The position numbers were made by a program, and so were the translations under genes. Shown piece by piece: positions 9,485 to 22,486 of a DNA stretch of 64,000 nucleotides. Below the pieces are notes generated by a model. That model had not been told where the DNA came from, ran no database searches, and saw nothing but the letters and a program-made list of their open reading frames with translations. The stretch is from positions 1-64,000 of the forward strand of contig MWJO01000018.1 of NCBI GenBank assembly GCA_002027195.1. Direction: 5' to 3'. How positions within the stretch are numbered: position 1 is the stretch's first letter; each line of letters starts with the position of its first letter. This stretch comes from Streptomyces sp. GKU 895. Its GTDB lineage: Bacteria > Actinomycetota > Actinomycetes > Streptomycetales > Streptomycetaceae.

Positions 9485-10186
9485 TCAGCGCATTTCCGTC
9501 ATCAGGCCGCGCAGAAATGCCAGGTCGACCTCCTCGAGCGAGGTGACGACGGTGCGCCGGGCGGCGGGGGCGATGGGTGCGACGGACGGCACGGCCACGA
9601 CGTGGCAGCCGGCGGCCTCGGCGGCGGCGACGCCGGTGGCGGTGTCCTCGATGACGGCGCATCTGGCCGGGTCGACGCCGAGTCCCGCGGCGGCGAAGAG
9701 GTACGGGTCGGGGTGCGGCTTGGTACGCGCCACCTCGTCGCCGGCGACGGTGAGGGCGAAGTGCTGGGGGCCGAGGGAGGTGAGCACCCGGTCGATGATG
9801 CGCCGGTGGGAGGCGGAGACCAGCGCCGTGGGGACCTCGTACTCGGAGAGTTCGGCCAGCAGCCGCAGGGCGCCCGGCATCAGCGGCAGAGCACGGCCGA
9901 TACGGTCCTCGAAGCCCTCGTTGAGCAGCACCGTGAGTTCGGGGAGGGTGATGTCGGCGCCGGTCGCCTCGATCAGGAACCCCGCGCTGCGGGTCATGGG
10001 ACCGCCGACGACGACATGGCGCCAGGAGTCGTCGAGGGTGTGGCCGAGTCCGGCGAAGATCTCCACCTCGACGTCCCACCAGAAGCCCTCGGTGTCCACC
10101 AGGGTGCCGTCCATGTCGAGCAGCACGGCCTGCAGGGCTGAGCCTTCGGCCGTACGGGTTCCGAGCGCGGGGACCGTACTGGTCAT
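9485..10186 (-). CDS. HAD-superfamily phosphatase (beta-phosphoglucomutase/GPP-like subfamily)
   Basis: A 233-residue haloacid-dehalogenase-type hydrolase. The nucleophile motif is LLDMDGTLVDTEGFWW (about residues 21-36), motif II is ALVSAS, motif III has K in RTKPHPDPYLFAAA, and motif IV is CAVIEDTATGVAAAEAAG. The alpha-helical cap lies between motifs I and II, as in cap C1 sugar-phosphate phosphatases. The start is ATG 10186 because AAGGAGG lies seven bases upstream. It follows metH on the same strand after 182 bases. The substrate cannot be read from sequence. Confidence 0.9.
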   Translation of the reverse strand: MTSTVPALGTRTAEGSALQAVLLDMDGTLVDTEGFWWDVEVEIFAGLGHTLDDSWRHVVVGGPMTRSAGFLIEATGADITLPELTVLLNEGFEDRIGRALPLMPGALRLLAELSEYEVPTALVSASHRRIIDRVLTSLGPQHFALTVAGDEVARTKPHPDPYLFAAAGLGVDPARCAVIEDTATGVAAAEAAGCHVVAVPSVAPIAPAARRTVVTSLEEVDLAFLRGLMTEMR

Positions 10187-10368
10187 GTAGGCGCACCTCC
10201 TTGAGGGACGATCAGGCCGGTTCCCATGGAGGAACGGCCTGCGATGGACCGTCCAGTGTACGACTGTCCCGGAGGATGCGCCTCGTTTAATCGAGGTGGC
10301 CCGGGGCACATCTCAAGTACCGCCGGGGGCCGTCTTGAGCTGCGCTTATGTGCCCCTCGATCACCTTT

Positions 10369-13884
<3,516 letters not shown>

Positions 13885-14119
13885 GAAAGGGCTCCCTTTG
13901 GGTGCGACGGCTGTCGGCTTTGCGTCCTGCCGTGGGGCTTCCCACAGCGGGCGCACGCGGCCAGGGTAGCCGGGACCGGCACCGTATGGTCAGGCCGTCC
14001 ACGGGACGGACGAGGATGACGAGCAGGTCACCAGCGGGATACGAGCGATCCGCCAGCGCGCGTCGCGTCGCGCAAACGTGTCGTCCGACTATTGGCGGTC
14101 GGTCGGCATGGACTAGTAG

Positions 14120-14137
14120 TGTTCGACATTGCCGAAC
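14120..14137. promoter_or_regulatory. Candidate GylR operator upstream of gylR
   Basis: TGTTCGACATTGCCGAAC, an imperfect palindrome (GTTCG...CGAAC), lies 52 bases before the gylR start. Its near-identical reverse complement stands before glpF at 15164-15181. Two matching sites at a regulator and its target operon suggest autoregulation plus operon control; that assignment is inference. Confidence 0.6.
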
Positions 14138-14189
14138 GGCGGCAGCGACGTCGCGGGTCGACGGCGAAGGGGACGGAGGCAGCACGGCG

Positions 14190-14954
14190 ATGGCACGGAA
14201 CATCCAGTCGCTCGAACGGGCGGCCGCGATGCTGCGGCTGCTCGCGGGCGGCGAGCGGCGGCTCGGCCTGTCGGACATCGCCTCGGCCCTGGGCCTCGCC
14301 AAGGGCACCGCGCACGGAATCCTGCGCACGCTCCAGGCGGAGGGCTTCGTCGAGCAGGACGACGCCTCCGGGCGCTATCAGCTGGGCGCCGAGCTGCTGC
14401 GCCTGGGCACCACCTATCTCGACGTGCACGAGTTGCGCGCACGCGCGCTGGTATGGACCGACGATCTGGCCCGTTCCAGCGGCGAGAGCGTCTATCTGGG
14501 GGTCCTGCACCAGCAGGGCGTGCTGATCGTGCACCACGTCTTCCGGCCGGACGACAGCCGTCAGGTGCTGGAGATCGGGGCCATGCAGCCCCTGCACTCC
14601 ACGGCCCTGGGCAAGGTGCTGTCGGCGTACGACCCGGTGGCGCACAGCGAGGTCATCGAGGCGGACCGCAAACCGTTCACGGACCGCACGGTGTGCGAGC
14701 TGGAGAGCTTCGAGAACGTCCTCGACATCACCCGCGCGCGTGGCTACGCGGCGGACGTGGAGGAGACCTGGGAGGGCGTCGCCGGTGTCGCCGCCCCCAT
14801 TCACGACCGGCGCCGGATGCCGGTCGGCGCGGTCGGCATCACGGGCGCCGTGGAGCGGCTGTGCCGGGACGGCGAACTGCGTCCCGAGCTGATCGCGGCG
14901 GTCCGGGACTGCGCCCGCGCGGTGTCGCGCGACCTGGGCGCCGGCCGCTTCTAG
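14190..14954 (+). CDS. gylR: Glycerol operon regulator GylR, IclR family
   Basis: A 254-residue repressor. The N-terminal winged HTH (about residues 5-60; LSDIASALGLAKGTAHGILRTLQAEGFVEQ) is followed by an IclR effector-binding domain (MQPLHSTALGKVLSAY, GYAADVEETWEGVAGVAAPI). In streptomycetes GylR represses the glycerol catabolic operon, with glycerol-3-phosphate the likely inducer; this is family knowledge. It stands directly upstream of glpF-glpK-glpD in the same orientation. ATG 14190 is preceded by GGAGG about ten bases upstream. The 305-base gap to metH holds both divergent promoters and a putative operator. Confidence 0.95.
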   Translation: MARNIQSLERAAAMLRLLAGGERRLGLSDIASALGLAKGTAHGILRTLQAEGFVEQDDASGRYQLGAELLRLGTTYLDVHELRARALVWTDDLARSSGESVYLGVLHQQGVLIVHHVFRPDDSRQVLEIGAMQPLHSTALGKVLSAYDPVAHSEVIEADRKPFTDRTVCELESFENVLDITRARGYAADVEETWEGVAGVAAPIHDRRRMPVGAVGITGAVERLCRDGELRPELIAAVRDCARAVSRDLGAGRF

Positions 14955-14987
14955 CGCCTGCAACGCCCGAGAACTCGGTAAGAGCCA

Positions 14988-15012
14988 CCGGGACGCCGCG
15001 ACGGCGTCCCGG
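14988..15012 (+). terminator. Terminator after gylR
   Basis: Perfect 11-bp stem CCGGGACGCCG / CGGCGTCCCGG with a CGA loop, 33 bases past the gylR stop. It separates gylR transcription from the glpF promoter region. Confidence 0.8.
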
Positions 15013-15163
15013 ACTTCGCCATACCCTGAAGTGGACAAATCGGGCGAGACGCTCCCGGCGTCCCGCTTGAAGATCGATAGCTCACAGCAATCAATAACGA
15101 TCGTGCTTTCGATAACAGAACCCTTGACGCGCACGTAACGCCGGAGCAAGACTCCCGTCCATC

Positions 15164-15181
15164 GGTCGGCATTGTCGAACA
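15164..15181. promoter_or_regulatory. Candidate GylR operator upstream of glpF
   Basis: GGTCGGCATTGTCGAACA; its reverse complement, TGTTCGACAATGCCGACC, differs from the gylR-proximal site in two of 18 positions. A possible -10 (TAGAGT, 15200-15205) follows about 18 bases downstream, so bound repressor would cover the -35 region. Within the 356-base gap 14955-15310 I otherwise see only the terminator and a TTGACG at 15124. Confidence 0.6.
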
Positions 15182-15310
15182 CCTACCGGCAATACGCGCT
15201 AGAGTGTGACAACGCCAAGGGCCGGCAACGCTCTCACCCCCGAGGGCACGCGAACCACCGGAGGGACCCGGGGTTCTGCTTCCCCTGGACGAAGGACAAA
15301 GGAGTCGCGG

Positions 15311-16111
15311 GTGTCCAGCTCCGACATCTTCATCGGCGAGACCATCGGTACCGCCATACTCATCCTGCTCGGCGGTGGCGTGTGCGCCGCCGTCACGCTG
15401 AAGGCCTCCAAGGCCCGTAACGCCGGTTGGCTCGCCATCACCTTCGGGTGGGGTTTCGCCGTTCTCACGGCCGTCTACACCTCCGCGCCGCTGTCCGGCG
15501 CCCACCTGAACCCGGCCGTGACCCTCGCGCTCGCGATCAAGAAGGACGGCATCTCCTGGAGTGACGTCCCGATCTACTGGGGCGGGCAGCTGCTCGGCGC
15601 CATGATCGGTGCGGCTCTGGTCTGGATCGCCTACTACGGCCAGTTCCACGCGCACCTCACCGACAAGGAGATCGTCGGCGGTCCGGGCGCGCAGGCCACC
15701 AAGACCAAGGCCGTCGAGGCACAGGAGCAGGGCGCCGGCCCGGTCCTGGGCATCTTCTCCACCGGCCCGGAGATCCGGGTCGCCTGGCAGAACGTCGCCA
15801 CCGAGGTCATCGGCACCATCGTGCTGGTCCTCGCCGTCCTCACGCAGGGCCTCAACGACGGCGGCAACGGCCTGGGCACCCTGGGCGCCCTGATCACCTC
15901 CCTGGTCGTCGTCTCCATCGGTCTGTCCCTCGGTGGCCCGACCGGTTACGCGATCAACCCGGCCCGTGACCTCGGTCCGCGTATCGTGCACGCTCTCCTG
16001 CCCCTGCCCAACAAGGGCGGTTCCGACTGGGGCTACGCCTGGGTCCCGGTCGTCGGTCCGCTGATCGGCGGCGCGATCGCTGCAGGCCTCTACAACGTCG
16101 CTTTTGCTTAG
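15311..16111 (+). CDS. glpF: Glycerol facilitator (aquaglyceroporin, MIP family)
   Basis: A 266-residue membrane channel for glycerol uptake. Six hydrophobic segments and the two pore half-helices are visible: HLNPAV (NPA 67-69) and [12 protein letters not shown] (NPA 217-219). The Asp after the second NPAR motif marks glycerol facilitators rather than strict water channels. The start is GTG 15311 because AAAGGAG lies six bases upstream; an upstream in-frame ATG lacks a ribosome binding site and would add a charged tail. It is the first gene of the glycerol operon. Confidence 0.95.
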   Translation: MSSSDIFIGETIGTAILILLGGGVCAAVTLKASKARNAGWLAITFGWGFAVLTAVYTSAPLSGAHLNPAVTLALAIKKDGISWSDVPIYWGGQLLGAMIGAALVWIAYYGQFHAHLTDKEIVGGPGAQATKTKAVEAQEQGAGPVLGIFSTGPEIRVAWQNVATEVIGTIVLVLAVLTQGLNDGGNGLGTLGALITSLVVVSIGLSLGGPTGYAINPARDLGPRIVHALLPLPNKGGSDWGYAWVPVVGPLIGGAIAAGLYNVAFA

Positions 16112-16160
16112 AAGCAGCCAGAGCCGCTGGAGCAACTGGAGCAGCTGGAAGCAGCACTCC

Positions 16161-16203
16161 CAGCAAGCAACGCGTAGCAAGCACTCGTAGCAAGCAGCCG
16201 TAG
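16161..16203 (+). repeat. Short direct repeats between glpF and glpK
   Basis: CGTAGCAAGCA occurs at 16173-16183 and 16186-16196, flanked by partial copies (CAGCAAGCA before, CCGTAGACAG after). It sits in the 127-base glpF-glpK gap, upstream of the glpK ribosome binding site. No function assigned. Confidence 0.6.
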
Positions 16204-16238
16204 ACAGACCGCTTATCCACGGAACTCAGGAGCACACA

Positions 16239-17780
16239 GTGACCGACGCGCACACCGCCGGCCCCTTCATCGCCGCGATCGACCAGGGCACGACCTCTTC
16301 CCGCTGCATCGTCTTCGACCGCGACGGCCGTATCGTCTCCGTCGACCAGAAGGAGCACGAGCAGATCTTCCCCAAGCCGGGCTGGGTCGAGCACAACGCC
16401 AACGAGATCTGGACCAACGTCCAGGAAGTCGTCGCCGGAGCCATCCAGAAGGCCGGCATCACCCGGGACGACATCAAGGCCATCGGCATCACCAACCAGC
16501 GTGAGACCACGCTGCTGTGGGACAAGAACACCGGTGAGCCCGTCCACAACGCCATCGTCTGGCAGGACACCCGCACCGACGCCCTGTGCAAGGAGCTCGG
16601 CCGCAACGTCGGGCAGGACCGTTTCCGCCGCGAGACGGGCCTTCCGCTCGCCTCGTACTTCGCCGGTCCGAAGGCCCGCTGGCTGCTGGACAACGTCGAG
16701 GGCCTGCGCGAGCGCGCCGAGGCCGGCGACATCCTGTTCGGCACCATGGACACCTGGGTCATCTGGAACCTGACGGGCGGTGTCAACGGCGGCAAGCACT
16801 ACACCGACGTCACCAACGCCTCCCGCACCATGCTGATGAACCTGCACACCCTGGAGTGGGACGAGAAGATCGCCGAGTCCATCGGCGTGCCGCTGTCCAT
16901 GCTCCCGGAGATCCGCTCCTCCGCCGAGGTCTACGGCGAGGTCACCGGCGGCAAGCTGGGCGACCTGCTCGGCGGCATCCCGGTCGCCTCGGCGCTCGGT
17001 GACCAGCAGGCGGCCCTGTTCGGCCAGACCTGTTTCGCCGAGGGCGAGGCCAAGTCGACGTACGGCACCGGCACGTTCATGCTCATGAACACCGGCGAGA
17101 AGATCATCAACTCGTACTCCGGTCTGCTCACCACCGTCGGCTACCGCATCGGCGACGACAAGCCGGTCTACGCCCTCGAGGGCTCGATCGCCGTCACCGG
17201 TTCGCTGGTGCAGTGGATGCGCGACCAGATGGGTCTGATCTCCACCGCCGCCGAGATCGAGACGCTCGCGCTCTCCGTCGAGGACAACGGCGGCGCGTAC
17301 TTCGTGCCGGCCTTCTCCGGTCTGTTCGCCCCGTACTGGCGCTCCGACGCCCGCGGTGTGATCGCCGGTCTGACCCGGTACGTCACCAAGGCGCACCTCG
17401 CGCGCGCCGTCCTGGAGGCCACCGCCTGGCAGACCCGTGAGATCACGGACGCCATGACCAAGGACTCGGGCGTCGAGCTCGCGGCCCTCAAGGTCGACGG
17501 CGGCATGACCTCCAACAACCTGCTGATGCAGACCCTCTCGGACTTCCTGGACGCCCCCGTGGTCCGTCCGATGGTCGCCGAGACGACCTGCCTCGGTGCC
17601 GCCTACGCCGCCGGTCTCGCCGTCGGCTTCTGGACCAGCACCGACGACCTGCGTGCCAACTGGCGCCGGGCCGCCGAGTGGACCCCCCGCATGGACGCGG
17701 ACAGCCGCGACCGTGAGTACAAGAGCTGGCTCAAGGCCGTCGAGCGGACGATGGGCTGGCTCGAGGACGAGGAGAGCTGA
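16239..17780 (+). CDS. glpK: Glycerol kinase, FGGY family
   Basis: A 513-residue cytoplasmic kinase converting glycerol and ATP to sn-glycerol-3-phosphate. It has the phosphate-binding DQGTTSSR at residues 15-22, the substrate loop [32 protein letters not shown] and the FGGY signature region [18 protein letters not shown] 16239 is preceded by AGGAG. It is the middle gene of the glpF-glpK-glpD operon; trapping by phosphorylation drives uptake through GlpF. Confidence 0.97.
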   Translation: MTDAHTAGPFIAAIDQGTTSSRCIVFDRDGRIVSVDQKEHEQIFPKPGWVEHNANEIWTNVQEVVAGAIQKAGITRDDIKAIGITNQRETTLLWDKNTGEPVHNAIVWQDTRTDALCKELGRNVGQDRFRRETGLPLASYFAGPKARWLLDNVEGLRERAEAGDILFGTMDTWVIWNLTGGVNGGKHYTDVTNASRTMLMNLHTLEWDEKIAESIGVPLSMLPEIRSSAEVYGEVTGGKLGDLLGGIPVASALGDQQAALFGQTCFAEGEAKSTYGTGTFMLMNTGEKIINSYSGLLTTVGYRIGDDKPVYALEGSIAVTGSLVQWMRDQMGLISTAAEIETLALSVEDNGGAYFVPAFSGLFAPYWRSDARGVIAGLTRYVTKAHLARAVLEATAWQTREITDAMTKDSGVELAALKVDGGMTSNNLLMQTLSDFLDAPVVRPMVAETTCLGAAYAAGLAVGFWTSTDDLRANWRRAAEWTPRMDADSRDREYKSWLKAVERTMGWLEDEES

Positions 17781-17831
17781 CGAGAGCCACTCGTAGGCTC
17801 AAGCCGCTCTGATGAGGAGTAAGAACCCGAA

Positions 17832-19447
17832 ATGACCAGTCAGTCCACCCTCCAGTCCGTGCCTGCCCTCGGTACGCGCCCGGCCTCCGGCTCCAACCCG
17901 AGCCGCGCCGAGACCCGGGAGCAGCTCGCCAAGGCGTCGTACGACCTTCTCGTGATCGGCGGCGGCATCCTGGGCATCTCCACCGCCTGGCACGCCGCGC
18001 AGTCCGGCCTGAGGGTGGCTCTGGTCGACGCCGGTGACTTCGCCGGCGCCACCTCCTCCGCCTCCTCCAAGCTTCTCCACGGCGTCTGCGCTACTTGCAG
18101 ACCGGCGCGGTGAAGCTGGTGGCGGAGAACCACTTCGAGCGCCGTGCGGTCTCCCGCCAGGTGGCTCCCCACCTGGCGAACCCGCTCACGTTCTACCTGC
18201 CGGTGTACAAGGGCGGGCCGCACGGCGCGGCGAAGCTCGGGGCGGGCGTCTTCGCCTACTCCGCGCTCTCCGCTTTCGGTGACGGCGTCGGTCACCTCCT
18301 GTCCCCCGCCAAGGCGGCCCAGGACGTGCCCGAGCTGCGCACCGACAACCTCAAGGCCGTCGCGGTCTACGGCGACGACCAGATGAACGACGCCCGCATG
18401 GCGCTGATGACGGTCCGCGCGGCCGTCGAGGCGGGCGCGGTCGTCCTGAACCACGCCGAGGTGACCGGCCTCCGCTTCACCCAGGGGCGGGTCACGGGCG
18501 CCGAACTGCGCGACCGGCTGTCCGGCGACGAGTTCGGCGTCAACGCCCGGCTCGTGCTGAACGCGACCGGCCCGTGGGTCGACCACCTGCGCAAGATGGA
18601 GGACCCGAACGCGGCGCCCTCCATCCGCCTCTCCAAGGGGGCGCACCTGGTCCTGAAGCGGACCTCCCCCTGGAAGGCCGCGCTCGCGACCCCCATCGAC
18701 AAGTACCGGATCACCTTCGCCCTCCCCTGGGAGGACATGCTCCTTCTCGGTACGACCGACGAGGAGTTCGAGGGCGACCCGGCGGACGTCAGGGTCACCG
18801 AGAAGGACACCGCGCAGATCCTCGACGAGGCCGCGTTCTCCATCCGGGACCAGCAGCTCGACCGTGACCTGATCACGTACGCCTTCGCGGGTCTGCGGGT
18901 GCTGCCGGGCGGGCCCGGTGACACCGCCAAGGCCAAGCGCGAGACGGTCGTGACCGAGGGCAAGGGCGGCATGCTGTCCGTCGCGGGCGGCAAGTGGACG
19001 ACGTTCCGGCACATCGGCCGCACCGTCATGCAGAAGCTGGAGGCGCTGCCGGGCCACCCGCTGGGCGACGACTTCGAACCGATCTCGTCGCTGCCGAAGA
19101 AGCTCCCGCTGCCCGGTGTCGCCAACCCGCGCGCGGTCGCGCACCGTCTGCTGGTCGACAACCCGGCGCCGGGTCCGCGCATGGCCGCCGACACGGCGAA
19201 GCACCTGGCGACCCACTACGGCTCCCTGGCCTTCGACATCGCCCGGCTGGCGAACGAGAACCCGGAGCTGGGCGAGCGCGTCCACCCCGACGCCCCCGAG
19301 ATCTGGGCGCAGGTCGTCTACGCCCGTGACACCGAGTGGGCCGAGACGGCGGACGACGTGCTGCGCCGCCGGACGACGCTGACGATCCGGGGTCTGGCGA
19401 CGGACGAGGTCCGGGCGAAGGTGCAGGACCTGCTCGACAAGAAGTAG
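17832..19447 (+). CDS. glpD: Glycerol-3-phosphate dehydrogenase, FAD-dependent (one frameshift)
   Basis: Membrane-associated flavoenzyme oxidising glycerol-3-phosphate to dihydroxyacetone phosphate; about 538 residues when joined. The FAD-binding dinucleotide fold is LLVIGGGILGIS (glycines 43-48); family motifs include ATSSASSKLLHG, NATGPWVD, LPWEDMLLLGTTDEEFEGDP and GGKWTTFRHI. The frame breaks at 18084, where GGCGTCTG should read GGCGGTCTG to restore LLHGGLRYLQTGAVKL. The downstream part has no independent start with a ribosome binding site. One missing G in an otherwise intact housekeeping gene points to a consensus error. It follows glpK by 51 bases. Confidence 0.93.
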
Positions 19448-19532
19448 GCGCTACGACTCGAAGGGCGCGGCTCCTCCTGACGGGAGCCGACCTGACCGAG
19501 ACCCGGCCCTCCTCCCCTATGGGGCCGGTGCG

Positions 19533-19572
19533 CGAGAGGGGCGGCTCCACGCCGATGGAGCCGCCCCTCTCG
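19533..19572 (+). terminator. Terminator of the glycerol operon
   Basis: Perfect 17-bp stem (CGAGAGGGGCGGCTCCA and its complement) with a 6-base loop, 86 bases after the glpD stop and 39 bases before the next gene. Confidence 0.85.
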
Positions 19573-19610
19573 CATGCCGCGTTGTCAGTGGCGGGTGTTT
19601 TCATGGGGGC

Positions 19611-20159
19611 ATGAACATCGAACGGGCCGTCCCCGGGGAACTCGCCGCGCTGCGCGAGGCGTTCGCCGTGACGGACGAGGGTGCCTCGGCGCTGGGGTGG
19701 GAGGCGGTGCACGCCTTCGAGGCGGAGCGCGGCGTGGTGTTGCCGGAGCCGTACCGGACCTTCGTGGCGGAGATCTCGGACGGGTCGTTCCAAGGACCGC
19801 CGGAGTACGGGCTGGTGGGGCTGGCCGAAAGTGCCAAGGGACAGGATCTGGGCCGCCCCTTCCCGCTCGCCGAGCCGTGGGCATGGGAGGACGACGACGG
19901 GGGTCACGAGGACCCGGACGCCGTCGTCGAGCAGGTCGTCCACCACGGTTCGCTGAACCTCGGCACGGACGGCTGCGGCATGGACTGGCACCTGATCGTC
20001 ACCGGGCCGCACCGCGGACACATATGGCAGGTCACCGATGTGGGCGCGCTGCCGTTCGGCGCGGAGTTCGGTCATACGACCTCCGCGCCCGGCTTCGCCG
20101 GCTGGGTGCGGCACTGGGCCGCCGGCCAGGAGTGGTTCGACGGCGGGCCGGCGCAGTGA
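19611..20159 (+). CDS. SMI1/KNR4 (SUKH)-family protein
   Basis: A 182-residue acidic protein with SUKH-fold signatures: ALGWEAVHAFEAERGVVLPEPYRTFVAEISDGS, GLVGL, and a C-terminal WLRHW-like segment (GWVRHWAAG). Family members are often immunity proteins against nuclease toxins, but many are stand-alone with unknown roles. No toxin gene is adjacent, so an immunity role is not supported here. It marks the left edge of the block lying between glpD and the PAC2 gene, and its 3' end runs into a tandem repeat shared with the convergent mtnK end. Confidence 0.8.
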   Translation: MNIERAVPGELAALREAFAVTDEGASALGWEAVHAFEAERGVVLPEPYRTFVAEISDGSFQGPPEYGLVGLAESAKGQDLGRPFPLAEPWAWEDDDGGHEDPDAVVEQVVHHGSLNLGTDGCGMDWHLIVTGPHRGHIWQVTDVGALPFGAEFGHTTSAPGFAGWVRHWAAGQEWFDGGPAQ

Positions 20160-20250
20160 AGCGGCGGGTCAGCTCAGTGAAGCGGCGGGTCAGCTCAGTG
20201 AGGCGACGGTCAGCCCGGTGAGGGGGCGGTCAGCTCAGTGAGGCGACGGC
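20156..20250. repeat. About 4.5 tandem copies of a 20-21-bp unit between convergent genes
   Basis: The unit begins GTGAAGCGGCGGGTCAG and ends CTCA. Two identical 21-bp copies (20156-20176, 20177-20197) are followed by two 20-bp variants (GTGAGGCGACGGTCAG..., GTGAGGGGGCGGTCAG...) and a partial copy. The array starts at the stop of the SUKH gene and reaches into the last codons of mtnK. Confidence 0.85.
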
Positions 20251-21402
20251 TTCGCGTACGGCGGTGACGTCCCGCAGCTCCTCGCGGCGCACGATCAGTT
20301 CGCGGCCCAGCAGCAGCGCCCTGCGGGACGCCGGTGCCGGGTCCGGGAGGGTCGTCAGGTCGGTCAGGTGGGCGAAGCCGATGATGCGGCGGATGATCTC
20401 CGTGCCCGCGTAGCCGACCGATTCCGTCCAGACGCGGCGCAGGAAGCGGTCGAGGTAGGCGTCGTCGAAGAAGGTGTCGACGCGGGAAGGCCACAGGCGG
20501 CGGAACTCGGCCTCGAAGGCCTCCCAGGACAGCCGGAGTTGGTCGCCGTGGTCGCTCAGCGCCCCCAGCGCCCGCGCCCGTTCCTCCGACACCAGCGCGT
20601 TGGCCCAGTACAGGCCGAGGTCATAGCCGATCGGGCCGACGAAGGAGAACTCCGGGTCGAAGACCCGCACGACCGGGGCGCCTTCGCGGTCGCCGACCAT
20701 GATGCTGCCGGTGTGCAGGTCGCCGTGGAGGAGGGCCTGGGCGCTGGTCATGAAGGTGTGCCGGAGGTCGGCGACCTCGGTGCGCAGGCGGGCGTCCGCG
20801 CGGAACTCCGCCGCCAGGTCGGCCACGCCCTCGTGCCAGTGGTTGTGCTCGTGCTCGATGTACGGCTCCGAGAGGACGACGTCCTCGGTGATCTTGCACA
20901 GCTCGGGGCTGACCGAGGCCGCGATCAGGGCCTTGCGCTCGGCGGAAGGCATCCCGAAGTCGCTGGTGGCGAAGGAGAACTGGGCGACGAACTCGCCCAC
21001 GCGGGCCGAGGTGTCCGGGCCGTACGGCGCGCCCTCGTTGAGGAGCGTGCGCAGGACCTCCAGGTCCGACATGTCCTCCATGACGAGGGCGTGGTTCTCG
21101 GGATCGTAGCCGTGGATCGCCGGGATCTTGTCCGGGGCCACCTTGGCGACCTGGTCGTAGGCGCGGGCCTCGGCGTCGGCGCGGTCCGGGTTCATCGGCC
21201 AGGACGGGCCCGCCACGCGGACCCAGGGCAGGGCCTGCTTCACGGCGAGGCTGCGGGTGCCGGCGGGCGAGGCCGCGAGGAAGACGCGGTTCATGTTGCC
21301 GTCGGAGACCTCGCGGACCTCCGGGTCGGCGGCCTCGTCCCAGTGGCCGCGCTCGCGCAGGTACGCCGGGATGTCCTCGGTCTCCAGGATGCGGTAACCC
21401 AT
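20230..21402 (-). CDS. mtnK: S-methyl-5-thioribose kinase
   Basis: A 390-residue protein-kinase-fold sugar kinase phosphorylating methylthioribose (MTR) at C1, giving MTR-1-phosphate for the methionine salvage pathway. Signatures: VSDGNMNRVFLA (nucleotide loop), SLAVKQALPWVRV (lysine), ALVMEDMSDLEVLR (hinge), LLHGDLHTGSIMV (catalytic loop) and VFDPEFSFVGPIGYDLG (metal-binding DPE in place of DFG). The length fits MtnK. It is the last gene of a leftward unit with a ribose-type ABC transporter, 12 bases from the permease stop-start junction, which argues for MTR as the transported sugar. Confidence 0.93.
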   Translation of the reverse strand: MGYRILETEDIPAYLRERGHWDEAADPEVREVSDGNMNRVFLAASPAGTRSLAVKQALPWVRVAGPSWPMNPDRADAEARAYDQVAKVAPDKIPAIHGYDPENHALVMEDMSDLEVLRTLLNEGAPYGPDTSARVGEFVAQFSFATSDFGMPSAERKALIAASVSPELCKITEDVVLSEPYIEHEHNHWHEGVADLAAEFRADARLRTEVADLRHTFMTSAQALLHGDLHTGSIMVGDREGAPVVRVFDPEFSFVGPIGYDLGLYWANALVSEERARALGALSDHGDQLRLSWEAFEAEFRRLWPSRVDTFFDDAYLDRFLRRVWTESVGYAGTEIIRRIIGFAHLTDLTTLPDPAPASRRALLLGRELIVRREELRDVTAVREAVASLS

Positions 21403-21414
21403 CGTGAACTCCCC

Positions 21415-22458
21415 CTATGCGGTGCGGCGCTTGGACAACGTGAAGCTGAAGACCAGGGCGAGGATGAGGACCGCGCCCTCGACGACGTCCTGGGTGTAGT
21501 ACGGCAGGCCCTTGATGGTCAGGCCGGTGGTGATGATGCCGATCAGCACCGCGCCGAGGGCCGTGCCCCAGACGTTCGGGCGGCCCTTGCCGAGGACCGA
21601 GGTGCCGACCAGGGCGACCGCCACGGCCTCCAGGAGCTGTGAGGTGCCGGCGGACACGTCGCCCTGGCCGATGCGGGAGGCCAGGATCAGGCCGCCGACG
21701 GAGGCGAGGACGCCGGACAGCACGTAGGCGAGGGCCCGGTACGCGCCGACGCGGATGCCGGCCAGCCGGGACGCCTCGGGGTTGGCGCCGATGGCGTACA
21801 GCACCCGGCCCCAGCGGGTGCGGGCGAGGAAGACCCAGGCGGCGATGGTCAGCCCGCCGAAGACGAGGACGGAGATCGGGATGCCGAGGACCGTGCCGCG
21901 GTCGATCTTCAGGAAGCCCTCGGTGAACTTGCCGGGCGCGGTGGTGCCGTCGTCCAGGGTCATGCCGGGGGTGATGGACTGGCCGTCGACCAGGACGAGT
22001 TTGAGGCCCTGGACGATGAAGAGCGTGCCCAGCGTCGCCAGCATGTCGGGGATCTTCAGCACGACGATCAGCAGGGCGTTGAGCAGACCCACCACGGCGC
22101 CTGCCGCGAGCACCGCGAGGATCGCGACCGTGCCGACCTGGTTGTAGACGACCATCGTCTGGGCGGCGACGGAGACACCGAGGCCCGCGACCGCGCCGAC
22201 GGACATGTCCATTCCGCCGACGGCCAGGGTGAGGGTGACGCCGAGGCCGAGGATGGCGGCGACGGAGACATAGCGCAGGGTGTCGAGGAGGGTCGCCGAC
22301 TCGCGGAAGGAGCCCTCGCTCAGCGCGAAGTAGAGGAAGAGGGCGACCGTCACGAAGATGAAGCCGTACTTGATGACGGCGTTCTGGACGCGCGCGGCCG
22401 GGGTGGCCGTGGGGGACGGGGTGGCCGTCTTCACCGGGGTGCTCTGGGCTGTGGTCAT
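21415..22458 (-). CDS. Ribose-type ABC transporter permease (probable methylthioribose uptake)
   Basis: A 347-residue membrane protein with about 8-10 hydrophobic segments, of the RbsC/XylH family: LGVTLTLAVGGMDMSVGAVAGLG, MLATLGTLFIVQGL, GANPEASRLAGIRV (coupling helix) and VALVGTSVLGKGRPNVWGT. It lies between the ATPase gene and mtnK. The association with mtnK and its distance from any ribokinase make methylthioribose the favoured substrate (inference). Confidence 0.9.
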   Translation of the reverse strand: MTTAQSTPVKTATPSPTATPAARVQNAVIKYGFIFVTVALFLYFALSEGSFRESATLLDTLRYVSVAAILGLGVTLTLAVGGMDMSVGAVAGLGVSVAAQTMVVYNQVGTVAILAVLAAGAVVGLLNALLIVVLKIPDMLATLGTLFIVQGLKLVLVDGQSITPGMTLDDGTTAPGKFTEGFLKIDRGTVLGIPISVLVFGGLTIAAWVFLARTRWGRVLYAIGANPEASRLAGIRVGAYRALAYVLSGVLASVGGLILASRIGQGDVSAGTSQLLEAVAVALVGTSVLGKGRPNVWGTALGAVLIGIITTGLTIKGLPYYTQDVVEGAVLILALVFSFTLSKRRTA

Positions 22459-22486
22459 GGGGTGCTTCCTTCAGCGGCGGCGGGCG

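Noticed and set aside
13885..14189. Cobalamin or SAM riboswitch upstream of metH
   Set aside because: No B12-box-like or SAM-type conserved core was found by eye. The region is short and holds the gylR side of the intergenic space.
19611..20159. SUKH protein as an immunity protein of a toxin system
   Set aside because: No polymorphic toxin, WXG/ESX or nuclease-toxin gene is adjacent. The family also has many stand-alone members.
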